Assembly: GCA_905221605.1 (NCBI GenBank) | Contig: CAJNDS010000002.1 | Span: forward strand, 1,665,438 to 1,729,437 | Direction: 5' to 3' | Length of the DNA stretch: 64,000 nucleotides | Source: Symbiodinium natans | Lineage: Eukaryota; Sar; Dinophyceae; Suessiales; Symbiodiniaceae | In this document: positions 1-12,000 of the stretch, in pieces | Position numbering within the stretch: the first letter of the stretch is position 1 | Layout: each line of letters opens with the position of its first letter | Position numbers and translations under genes: made by a program | Notes under the pieces: model-generated | Databases searched by the model: none | What the model was told of the DNA's origin: nothing | The model's input: the letters and a program-made list of their open reading frames with translations, nothing else

Positions 1-52
1 TCTGGATGTTGGCGAACTTGGGGGATATGTTCGCTGGGGGCTCCGACCCCAG
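1..52 (+). CDS. R1 segment A exon, 5' truncated by window edge
   Basis: Frame 2 reads [17 protein letters not shown], the second half of segment A with the conserved LGG and W. The upstream part lies outside the window and the donor is not clear. Confidence 0.6.
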
Positions 53-3000
53 ATCTGCACAGATCTGCACACCTGGCAAGAACAAACTGTGTCCCGACCT
101 TGGCAGTAGAACACCAAGTGCCTTCAGTCCTCCCAGAATTCCCTGCCGCAGTGCCCCACAAAAACCTCCTCAGAAATGAAAGCTCCAGAGACCCCAAGGA
201 TCCCACATATCCCTTCTAATCTTCAGGCTGGAGGAGAGCCTCGGCGCTTCAAGAGTAGCTCGGACAAAGGAGAGGCTCAGGGGGTTCGAGCTGTGGCGTT
301 CAGCGTGCAGCAATCTTTGCGGTGGGGTGAGGGCCTCGGTGAGGGGTTTTCTGGGCCTCGGCTGCTGAAGACTCATCAGTCAAGTCGACGGTGTCTTCTT
401 CATTCTCTGGCTGTACGTGTGTGTGTGTGTGCGTATATGTATGTTTATAGCGGCGATTGTTGCCAGCTTATGGACATGGAGCTTTATGGGCACGGCGTGA
501 TCCACAAGATACGTGTGAAGTGACAAGCTCCACCTTTTGCGAAGTGAAGTCTATCCACTGAGATGCCCGGAGGCTCCGGAGGTCGGAGACTCCGACTCTG
601 ATTTCCCAAAGCCCAGTTTCCAAAACTCCGCAATCAAAGCGTCCGACCTCCCCAGTCAGAGAGCAATCGGCATCCTCAGGTTGAGAGCTTTTCCTTCTAC
701 CTCACCGACGTGGAGCCGGCGCGCGGGGCGAGTCGCTTCCTCCTAGGCAAGGCTGTCAAACTCTGCGTTTCTGGCGGCTGTTGGGGTTTAAGACCTGTGT
801 GAGGGACAGCATGGAGCGCCTTTTGGTTGCTCCATGGGCATATGAGCTAAGGTTCTTATGTCGGCTTTATCAGGGTGTGGAGGTTTGGCGAACCAAGCAG
901 CTTGCTCTGTATCGACTCTACCGTGCACGTGCGGCGAATCTTACCCTGGCATTGGCGGGGTTTGCACGTGTCATGCTATTCTCTTGAAGCTTCAACCCGA
1001 CAACCACAAAGCCTGAACCATGTGCAATTCCCAAGCTCCACGATGGAATGGAGGCAGTGGCATTCCCAACAGCAGCACAGTACTGGAGTTGCCGGGTGTC
1101 GCGGGCTCAGAGATAGCCGAGCTGCCGGCAACTACCAGCAAACGAGCGTGGGAAGGCTTCAAGGTCTGTTTGAGACTTAGGTTCGTTCAGTCGTTCTTGC
1201 GGCCATACCGTGCGCCAGTAGAATCTGCCTGAAGCACATGAACTCCTATTGAGTCTCTAGTGACTCTGGTAGCAAGGGAGGCTGCCGGAGCTAGGTCCGT
1301 TTCTCGAAACTTCCAGCCCAGGAGACAGCCCTCCAGACCTTCGCTTTCTTGTCGGTCCTTGGCCCTGGTTCAGATGGGGGCTTGGGTTGAAGTCCTCCCT
1401 GAAGCGTGAGGGTTTGGCATTGGCAGGGTTCAAGCAAAGTCCGGACACGTCCCGACCGGCCTTTCAATTTTCAACGCAAAGCTTCAGAATGTGCGTGGTT
1501 GAGTTTGCTTCAAGGTCTATACGAAGTCAGCGCTCGTGGAGCAGACAACTCCCACTTCCATTTCACTGTCGGATGCAGACGCTTCCGTGTTGGGGGCTCA
1601 GTGTGAGGGGCATTTGGCCTTTTCACGTCCACGTGGCGTTGTAGCTCAAGTCAAGAAAGCCGGAGGCTCGTCAGGATGTCTGGCTTGGCTCTTGGATATA
1701 TGAATCGGGCGGACCGCTGAGGTCGGCGGTGGATTTTCCCGACTTTGATCTGGACTTCATTCAGATTGGAGGCAGGTACCGCTGTGTTCTCCAATGTACC
1801 AACATCACCCGGAAGCTAAATGTTCGTGATAGCGTCCAAGAGCCCAAGACCCTCCCAAGCCGGCAGAAAATTCGTCCGAGCTTGAACGCAGAAAGCTGCT
1901 GCGATGTTGCGTGCCTCTTGGTTTTTGTAAGCTTCTGCAGCAGCTTCAATTAGGGCACCTCCAGGTGTGCTTTCGTGGGACGAGCCCGCAGACATCTCCC
2001 AGGTGATACGGTATGACTCTCGGCCGCCCAGAAGCCGGAAGAGGGGGGCAGGAGATGAGCTTGGGGGTTTTGAAGCGGGGAAATTTTGAAGCACTCCTTT
2101 GCACCTGGTCTCCTACTCTGAGAGAGTGCTGAGGACATCTACTGGGCCTCCGGCCTCTCTGGCCTCACGAACTCCTCCGGATTCGTTTGCACCGCAGAAT
2201 CAGATGGCACGGCTTCTCGGCAGCAGCAACCAGCTCATGTATGAGAACTGCAAACCAAGCACAAGTGCTGTGGATTACAGTCTGCTTGAGAAACTGCCTA
2301 CCAACTACAGAGCGCCATTCCAAGATCATGGTCAATGCCAGCAATGGTGAAGACAGTGATGGTGGTTTCGGCCCCTTCCTGCCGTGCCGGGGGTCCTTGT
2401 ATGCAGAGGCGCCTCTTCGGGTGCAGCATGAGGGAGCACATCACCGCTTCGGCGAGTATAAGAGCATGGAGAAGTATAAGGGCTGTTACTCAGAGCTACA
2501 GCAGCGGGGATGCTCTGTCGCAGGTCGCCACCGGAGTGCAGAACCTCACGGTGCCACCGGACACCGACCGTGGAAACTATACGCACTTTCTCATCTACAC
2601 CAGATCAAGACGCTTTGCTGCAATCAATTGCGCAGATCCTCTCGGTACCGGGCAAGTACACGTATAGTGCTTCTTTAATCTGCCGGTATTCTTGCCACCT
2701 GCAACTGACAAGGCTTTACGGAGCAATCCAATCCTGCAGCACTGGCCATCTTCGATGCGAATGCCAGCGTCTCCAACTTGGAATTTGACGGTTTCTCGGG
2801 TCGCATAGTATGCTGCACCGATGGTTTAAGTGTTGAAATGGGGGAGAGTCATTGACCATCACGTTACATTGATGATTAAATTAAATCCAAGGCAAAGACT
2901 TGGACCTTCACGATCTGGGTGGTGCTCCTTGGCACGCTAGTCACTAGAAGAGCTCGGCCCAGCCAGGTTGTTTTTTCTTTGGGCCCACACGCACCACAAT

Positions 3001-6000
3001 TGTAGGCTGGGCTTAACAGGCGCCTGCAGCAATAAACTGCTTTGCGCGGCAGTTCCCCGAGACAGCTTTATCGGACAATTCAATTCGGACGGTATGTTAT
3101 TTGGCTTTACTTTGCTAATCGTAAAACCCTTCAACAAGTCAATGTAACCCTGAGAACTCCCAAGCCCTAAGGGGCCCAGCCCCAACCGCCTCATTCACAA
3201 GGAGCTCATGTGGGATCCTCCAGAGGACATTAGCCGAGTGGAGGCCAAGCCGACAAGACCCGCTTTGGTAGAGCTTGGTTGAGGGCTTAAGTTCGGAGCT
3301 TCGGGAGGTCCATAGGTCCACAGACGTGCGTTGAGTCGTCGCGGGCATACTGTACTAGTACTTTGTTCCTGATGGCCGCCTTTTTTGAGGTTTTAATTCA
3401 AGAGCCGGCGTTCTAAGAGTGTTGTTCTTTGAGCTCATGCAAGCTTAGGCATTCTTACTTGGTTGTGCTGATATCTAGTACTTTATAGTTCTTGTCCTCG
3501 AAGTGCCTGGAAGTTGTCCTTTGTGTCCCTTTGCTCCAGGCCTACGCCGCCTACCTGGCTATGGATGCCAGTGGGGAGATCCTTGGTGAAATGGTTACCA
3601 AACAGATCTGACAAGGAATATCCGGAATGCATCTTTGATCAGCTTGTCTTTTACAGCTAACTTGAGAACGAAGTAGCACATGGGTTGTAGCCTGTGGGCC
3701 CTTCGGATACTCAAGGAACCGATCACAGATCGGCCCGGATATTCCTGTCGGCGTCTGGGCTGCAAAATCTGGCAACACGGGGCGGGGATGCAAATATGCA
3801 GGGACGGCGTATTTTGAAAGGAGTTCTTAAGATCGGGACCCAAGTGAGGGTCCAGGAGTGTCATGCTACTTGCGGCTCGGTCAGGTTCGAACAGTCTCAG
3901 CATTTTCCCGGAGACGCCGCGACTGCTACTTGACGGCAGGCAAAGCAAGATTGCGCCCGAGAGCTTCACGGTCCCCAAATCCCAAACTTCCAGCTTCTGC
4001 ACGTTAAGAAGTTTTGGTTGAAGCCGCGCGTTGCCCTGACCTGAAGCCCGAAGGTTCTACTCACACTTTGCCACAGCCCCAGCTGTCCGGATCGGGAATC
4101 CGGGCTTGCAACGCTTCATGGGGAAACCACTTCGTTGAGAATGCAACTAAGAGACCATGCAGCAACAGTGGATCATAATGAATTGTTTTAAGGAGATCCT
4201 GCAGAGTTTATGCATTTTGAGCTTCTGAAACTTTCCATCGACTCAGAGGTGGTGTACACGAAGTCCATCTTGGTGGAGCAGACGACGCCCTCAGATTTGC
4301 TCATTCAGGACACACGAACCGACATGGCTCATCCGGCAGTGAGCATACGCGGGATTTCCGCCAAAGAATTGCAAGACAACGGAGGTCTTGACTGGAGAAA
4401 TTCCCAATTCAAACTCTACTGAGTTTCCCAAGCTTGGTTTGGGCCCATTGTTTAAAACAGGACGCAGCGGCTCGCTCCAGCAACGTGAGCTTCACTGATC
4501 AAGACCTGGATGTGGGCGAGGCGGGATTCTGAGCAGGGGGACACTGTATGTGTCACTTTAGTCTGACCACAAGTTGGCATATCATGGCATATCTCATGTC
4601 AGATGCGAGCGGAGGTTCAAAGACCACTATAGCTAGCCCAGGCATTTGCCGGCAATTTTTTGCGACCCGGGTTCAGGTTTGAAGGTTCAGGGTGCACGCG
4701 CGACAGTTGCTGCAGACGCTGACGGCGATTCATCTTGCCAGTATTATTCAGAATACAACTCTACGCAGACTACACCCGAAGTCGGAGCTCTGACTCATGA
4801 AACTCTCAATCGGCCGTCGCAAACTTGGAAGGTGGGCGGAAACCTCACCTGGCAGGAACCCCCAGACGTTTCAGCGCCGGTCTCAGAGCAGACCCTTATA
4901 GGACCCTTCTCCTGGGCCAGAAGACCCGGATGGCACACGCCTGGGGACTTTGGGCCAGTGAGGGTTCAGAATTCTGGGTCTCTCTGGTGACATGCCCTTC
5001 AGTTGCCAGAATCTAGCCTCACGCAGGTCTGGTCTTGATGCACCTGATAGTGCCCATTTTGTCACTTTCCAGATGGGCACTTCTTCAGAGCGCGTGATTT
5101 GATGTGGGTGAGCTTGAGAGCAAGGATGTGTTGGACTACTTGATTTACATGGCGGAAGACCGCGTTGGCACCAACAGGTCGTTGTTGGGTGCCTTGGCGC
5201 AACATGTTGTTCTGAGTGATAGATTGCTGTGGACAGTCCAGCAGCAGTTAGGGCGAGCAATAGCGAAGCACATCAAGTGCTCCCTTGAGGTAACGTGAGC
5301 GTGGGTGAGGATGCTTTCCTGGTGCCTGCTTCTCGTCGAAAATGCCTAATTGGAAGAAGCTGGAGTGAAGCGGTTTCCTGAGTGAAGGACAGCCGGAGTC
5401 GAGACACACGCTTTTTTTGCACTGAGAACGACCTCTCTTTTTCGGATGAACCTGCCCCCCCAAGTACATGTCCAGCTCTTGATCTTCCGGCCATGTCTTG
5501 TCATCGTCTTTCTGCGTTGAAGATCGGCGTGCTGTGCTCCGCACCCATGGTGTCTTCTGGAAGGCCATGATGGATCGGGTATAGCTCCCCTTCAGATTCC
5601 TTCAGCCTGCCCACGAGTGCAAAGCGATGCACAGCCAAGGACAACACCCCCCTTCGTGGCTTCACGCACTTCCTGGTTTATTCAAGGTTGGCTCAGCTGG
5701 CAAAGGAGCTGAGTGTGACATCGAGTTTGGGGGGGGTTCCGAAACTTGGGACCAATGGCCATAGTTACAACGGCACATTTGGGTTACAGTGCCCTCTCTC
5801 AGTTGCTGGAACCTCGCCGCGATGAGCGAATCTCTGAAGGTCCGCGTTGGTGGAACAAACTACGCCGGCAGCCATCGTGATCCTGGATGCTGCTTGTCTG
5901 AACCGACGGTTCACATCACACAGCTTCTGCTCCTTCCTCACTTTCAGTCTTTGAGAGCCGGATGACGGACGGCGGAGGTATCCGCAGTTGTTACGAACCT

Positions 6001-9000
6001 GGCCTTCCAGGACGGGACAGCGGTTCTGAGAGAGGGCATTCAATACATGAATAAGCTCATGCAAAGCAGCACAAGTGGTGATGGAAGTTTGCGGATGCCA
6101 TTGTTATGCGACGGCTGGAAGAAACGACCCCCCAAAAACGAGTTGGAGGTGACCCTGCTTTCTTTGAAGAGGGGCCTGCGCTGAGAGCATGCAACATAGT
6201 CGGTAACCGCAACAATAGTAGCTGTGATCTCGGCCGGATGTGGCTCCCTTGCAGTTGTGGCTTCCTTGCGCTTTGGTAGAGGACTTGGATCTCGACGTTG
6301 GCGAGCTGGGAGGTACGATTCAGTGGTCGCCCCCACAGGCATTGCAGGGCCTTTTCGGGATCATCTCAGGGAAGGGTGAGGGGGAGGGGGAGCCCGATGT
6401 CCCTGAAACCCGAAAGCCCCTTAACTTCCCTTATGGCTTCCCTGCAGGCGGGCTTTGAGGCCGTGATTTCCTATGGCATCTACCTGGCCGAGGATGCTGT
6501 CGGCTTAGGCCGGCGTGAGGCCGGAGCTTGATGAGCGAACGGAGGGCTTTCCGTACTTGTAGCCGCACTTGGAGACCCCCAAGCCTCGAAAAGCGCTCCG
6601 AAGGGCGATCCCAAAGGCCGGGGAGGGGCCCGAAATCCCCTCTCAAGTACGCACACATACACACAGTCACACATACAGAGCTCAAGAGCATCCACTGTAC
6701 AGAAGGAGTCGAACCAGAAATCGGCGACTCCTAAAGCCGACGTCCCCATTTCAGAGAAGAGCCCTCACAGCCCTCACAGCGCTCACATGTCAGGTGGCCA
6801 CCGCTGCCAGGGAAGACGTAGAGGCTCAGGTGGCCGACAACACGGCCGCTGGACTCAGTTCATTGAGACGGACGGGGAGATGGACTGAGGAAGTTTCGGG
6901 AATTTAGGCTGCTTGCTTTTGCTGGGCTAAGGGTCTTTGAGCGCAAGGCTCTAAGGGTGTTGGGCCTTTGGTTGAAAGAACTAATGAAGTTGATGTGGTT
7001 TTAAGGTAGTGTGCGTACTTTGAGCTATGGATGCCGGCCCAGCGAGCTAGGCGATCCTGAACCCTAAGCCCCGGAGCCATCCAGCATCAAACGAGTGATG
7101 CATGGGTCGTTGCATGTCGCAACAGAACGGAAACCTATCACGCAGAAACACCTTCGTATTTCTTTGCTGGCACACGGCCCTAATCCTGCAGATGTTTGGC
7201 ACCTGTTCTCTCATGAAATGCTTGCCAAGGTGAAGGGGCGCTTCGAGTTCATCTTAGCCTACACGCGATCCGTCTTTGAGCCACTTGGCAGACTTACCAA
7301 ACCCAGACTCCAGACCCCTCTAGCAGACTAAGCCCAAGCGCCTGATCCTTCATCGCATCCCTGAAAGCTGTAGCTGATGCTTCAGACCGTGTTCCCCACA
7401 TAAAACTCCCTAAATCTTGTAGAGTGCCGATGATTGCTTGGGTTCTGATTCTGGGGGGTTTACAGATTCCAGCATAGTACAAGCTGGGATGATTTGCTTC
7501 GGAACTTGCGGTTGCTTAGTGTTTCGAGTGTAGGACTTGGGCGATCAGGTTTGAAGGAATGGGCCGCATAGGATTCAGGAAATGCTCAGAAATGAAGAGT
7601 CGTGTTCTGGAGTTTGGAAGAGAGGCAGTCGACTCCCACCTGGGCACCGATTTCGGACGTCTTCGCGCAGGCTCTCAAGTTCAGAGCACAGATATAGGAT
7701 GATATAGGTGCGCAGAGCATGCTGTATCGTGATCCAAGTTGATGCGCAGGCGGGAGCCATCCAGTTCGAGGACCTGGATCTGGATGAGACGCAGCTGGGA
7801 GGGACGCTGCTCCCAAGATGCAAATAGGGATCAATTTGCAATGCTTGTCGAGTGGGGACGCAGCCCGCCCAGCAAGAATCACGGCAAGTCAACCCTTTGT
7901 AAGCAAGGTCGTGGCAGCCGCCAAGCGATAGCAAGCACGTCGACCAGTATGTGGCGTATTTGGCCTACTTCTGTCCCAGACTTAGAACTGTGAGAGGCTT
8001 CACAGTGTGCAGGAGTTTCGGTTTTCGGGCCTTTTTTGGAAGGGTAAGAGAACTGTGGTTGCGGCCGGTTTGAGTTAGGGGGGGGCGGGGGGGGGGGAGG
8101 TTGCGGGGTGTGTTTCCCCCATGCGTCTCTGTGCTTCATACGCCAAGCTTTATTGATCGAAAGCTGAGAGCGCGAAGGTCCCTTTTAGCAAGCAAGCGAA
8201 CTCTTAGTGCCACGCTACCTGAACTACCTATGCCCTTCGCCCCAGAGCCAGCGACCTGACGACCGCTCTCTCTCTCTCTCTCTCTCTCTCTCGAAATTCC
8301 AGGCAACGGAACGAACTCCTCAGAGATGGACCTCGGCGAGGAGCCGGGCTCAGGTTGCCTTTCGTCCACACCTCCCAACATCTCTCTACTCCTTTGACTC
8401 TTAGACTCACACGGTGAAGACCGCCTCCCAGGAGAGCCCAGTATACGTCGCTGGCGTCTTCTCCTTCCCCATGGAGGCAGCGACACCCGAGCAGGCCGGC
8501 AACGAAATCCTTCTCCGGCACGGGCAACCTCCGAGACCCCTGAGACCCGAAACTTGTATTGGGGAGTGTGACCTTGGGTCCGGCACTAGGTCACGGCGGC
8601 AGCGCGTGCGGCTTTGGCTGAAGCTTTGGGTGTGGCAAACTCGGCCATCAGCGGCTTGGCGGAATTTGCAAAGTTTGAAGGTCTGGGGATTCGGGGGTTA
8701 GAAAGGCTATTTGGCCGAGTGGTTTGAGGTTCTGCACGAATTTCACGAACGGGCACCAGCAAAAGCAGTGCGCACTCTAGCTCCGATGCAAAGTCCCGCA
8801 AAAATTGCGGCATTGCCTTTAGCTCTGGAGTGTCCACACCTTCCTCGCATTTCTGAAGCCCATTCCCTGGATATGATAAACTCGTGAAGGATGGGCCTTC
8901 GAGCCCGTTCAGCTCAGAGCAATTCGGCCCCTAAGCTTTATACAGAAGAAGCACTCGATGAGGTGTCACCGTCAACCTTGCCCGACGCCTGTCCAGCCTG

Positions 9001-12000
9001 GTGGCTGGTAGCTCCGCCACGGAGTACGTGGTCCACTACGCCACTCGCACTGTGATTTGGGTGCTGCGGGCCTAGGGCCTCCAAGACTCTAAGGGACCGT
9101 GGATGGCTTGGTTATGGGATGATAGACCGGGTGTCAAGGGTTTTCGGGGGCACTTTGACGCCCGGATGCTTGCGTGGCCTCTTGGGAGGAGCTGCCCGTG
9201 GAGGATGCTCCAACGATGCTGCAATCTGCCAGCGCAGCAGAGGAGGAGGATGGCATGGACCGGGCCTCAGCAAGGATTTTTGTTCGTGGAGTTTGTGTTT
9301 TCGAGTGGTTTGGGGCGCTTGGTTTCAGGTTTTCGCCCATAGATGTGGGGAGAATTTCGCTTGGCCTTTTGTTCCTCGTTCTAAAGTGCTACAAAGCCTT
9401 AACACAGCACAGAAGCCTCGTGAGGTGTCCTGCGGCTTCGCCGGCACTCTCGCCAAGGACAGGCAAGGAAAGAGTCGCAACCTCATGACCGGGTCAAACT
9501 GTTGTGGGGTTCCGTCAGCTACTCAGGTCCAAGCTATCAAGCTATGAACTTGTCCCGTTTCTTGTGTGCCTTGTCTCAAGTTTCACTTGCTTTGAATCCG
9601 CAAGTAAACACACGATGCAGACCTAAACTTGAAGTTTCGTTGTACAAACCTAGACTTTCTGAACTAGTTCGCTTTGGGTGATGTCCTTTCAAGGCGTCCA
9701 TTGCTTCAGTTTGTGTTAGTTGTTTGTTGTGGTGCATCCTGTCATTCCTTACATCTTCCTACCACATGTACTATGGAAGTCTAGTAAGTCTGGTCGCGTG
9801 GAAGGCCCTGTACCAAACTATGGCGAAGCCTGCAGCGTTCTAAGTTTGAGTTCCGGCAGCGAGTTGCAACATGATAACACTATATAACTTAGTTAGTTAT
9901 GTAGTTGTAACATGCAGGCCCCAATACAGCCACCCGAAACCTAGCAACACTGGCAGGAGCTTCGCAAGACGGGGCTTTCGACCTCCTCTTTGTCTTTGAA
10001 ACCTCTTGAAGGCAGAGCCACGTCAACGAGGGTGACGTGGTGCATAACTGTTGAAACCGCTTTGTGGGTCTTCTGCACTATGCAAATATGATGAAGCAGC
10101 GTCTCTAGTCGAATTTGCCAAGCCAGTTCGTTTGCAAGAGCCTTTGTTGGATGTTCTAGTGCCGTGGCAGGTCTTCATCTCGCTGCACCACGGGCACGGC
10201 AGATGCAGGCTTTGGAGCACACATCACTTGCTCAGGGTTTAGACAGCCTAGCTCAGGGCAGCTGAGATCTTACTTTATACGGAGAGGGCTACAAAACCTA
10301 CATTCTGGATCTCGGGGAGTATTACAATTCTGCTCCCAAAGGAGAGTTTGTCAGAAAGCCTCTTCTGGAGCCCTTCGCAGGAGCAGATTTCGATGAAGTT
10401 CGCGGGCGAGGAGGCCAGGCAAAGCCCCAAAAAGCAGACACGCGGCCCCGCTAGCAACAGCATTGAATCCGCGGCCCAACCTCTGATTTCAAATTTTTTG
10501 AGGGTTCAGGGGTGTAGAGTTGAGGATTCCAGTGCTTTGTGGTGGTGGTACTTGTGAAAAGGCGTTGTTTTGTGTATGAGTATATTGTTTTCGCAGTGGT
10601 GATTTGCCTGGGCGGCAGCTTGTGTTTCGCATTGAGCTAAAGGAAATGTGTAGTTCGTGCTTGTGACATGTTTTCGACCCTACAGGACGTCTACGAAAAC
10701 ATGCGCAGCTGGATGAAGTCCGAGGCTGGTTCCGTGTATTGACTCGGCATCTGACGCATCCTGATCCACGCCAGGTGTTTACAAGGGTTCTCGAGCTGGT
10801 TAGGAAGAGGAGTATGAGCTATAATTGGGCGAGACTGCTTTTATCGTCTTATTGTCAGTGTTCTGCCATGACAATCGGTGGATGAACATTACATGTTTTC
10901 CAATTTTCTTTAACCTATTCCATAGATTTCTCTGTGACTATGATGGGCTATAGACTTCCTTATTCATCCTAATCTATTTGAAGGCCATTGCCAAGGAGGG
11001 GTACAGGGTAGCATAGTGAGAATTGTGCAGCAAGATCCTCTATAGTTCATTTGATAGAACCTGGTGCGGTGCCGCTTTTGAATGCTTTTTATGAGCTTGG
11101 ACTAGCTTGGACCGCAGCAATCTTCGCACGTCATAGCCTCTTCCGCCTTAAGCCTCCAAGCCGCCAAACCGTTATGGGTTTAGGATTTAGGGTTTAGGGT
11201 TTGGGGTTAGGGTTCCCCGAACCAGGCGTGGCAGCCGCGACGGCTTTCAGGCCTCGTGGTGCGGATGCATCTGCGCGTGCAGTCTTTTCCGTGCATGAGG
11301 CTTTGTTTGTTGATTTTCATGACTCCGACCCTTTACTTGGTCCTGCAGACACGACTACTAGAGTTACTAGAGGCGTCTACAACTGTCGCCCAGTTTTGAG
11401 GTTCAAAGGACTTTCGGCCCCATGCAGTGTCTAAGGTTGCAACAGGTCACCTCACCCCAGCATACGAAGCGTTTACATGTCTGGAAGCTTTGGACATTTG
11501 CCCCCGACTTTGCAGGCAATGAGTCTGACAACGAGTCTTCCGATGACAGCGACCTGGAGACCCAAGAGCCAGGCTGCGGCCAGGGCAAGTCGTGGGATAA
11601 CCTTGTCAGAGTCCTAGAGTCCTAGAGGCTGCCAAGGGCCAATCCAGAAATTATGCATCTTAAGGACACTTGAGAACATTGAGCGGCGACCGCAGCCATC
11701 CACCGAATCCAAGCTGTCAGGATCTGTTATGCCTACCCTGTCCTACCCTGCAATGCCCTACAATGCCCTCCCCCTCCCCCATTCCAGTGACTCGAATAGG
11801 CGAAGACAGCCGCGGGTACAGCTTCGCCAATCTCACAGGCAGAGCGCCAGGAAGTTTTGTGCTGTAAGGGTTTTCATTGCTTGGGGGTCAGGGTTGTTTG
11901 GCGGAGGAGTTTGGATTTCTTGCTAGCACCGTTCCACACCCTGCTCCCTAATCGATGCGTCCCGAAAGCCCTCGTTGAGCAAGAATGCAGAAGCAACTTC

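Noticed and set aside
1630-1655. Spliced-leader relic (ends in GCTCAAG)
   Set aside because: Only the last seven bases resemble the dinoflagellate leader; the rest does not match, and it lies inside an intron.
5765-6064. Minus-strand open frame with GVVCST motif, and similar frames at 43013, 59102 and 19425
   Set aside because: GVVCST is the reverse complement reading of the plus-strand exons coding EQTTP. The plus frame carries the conserved repeat and joins to neighbours; the minus frame does not.
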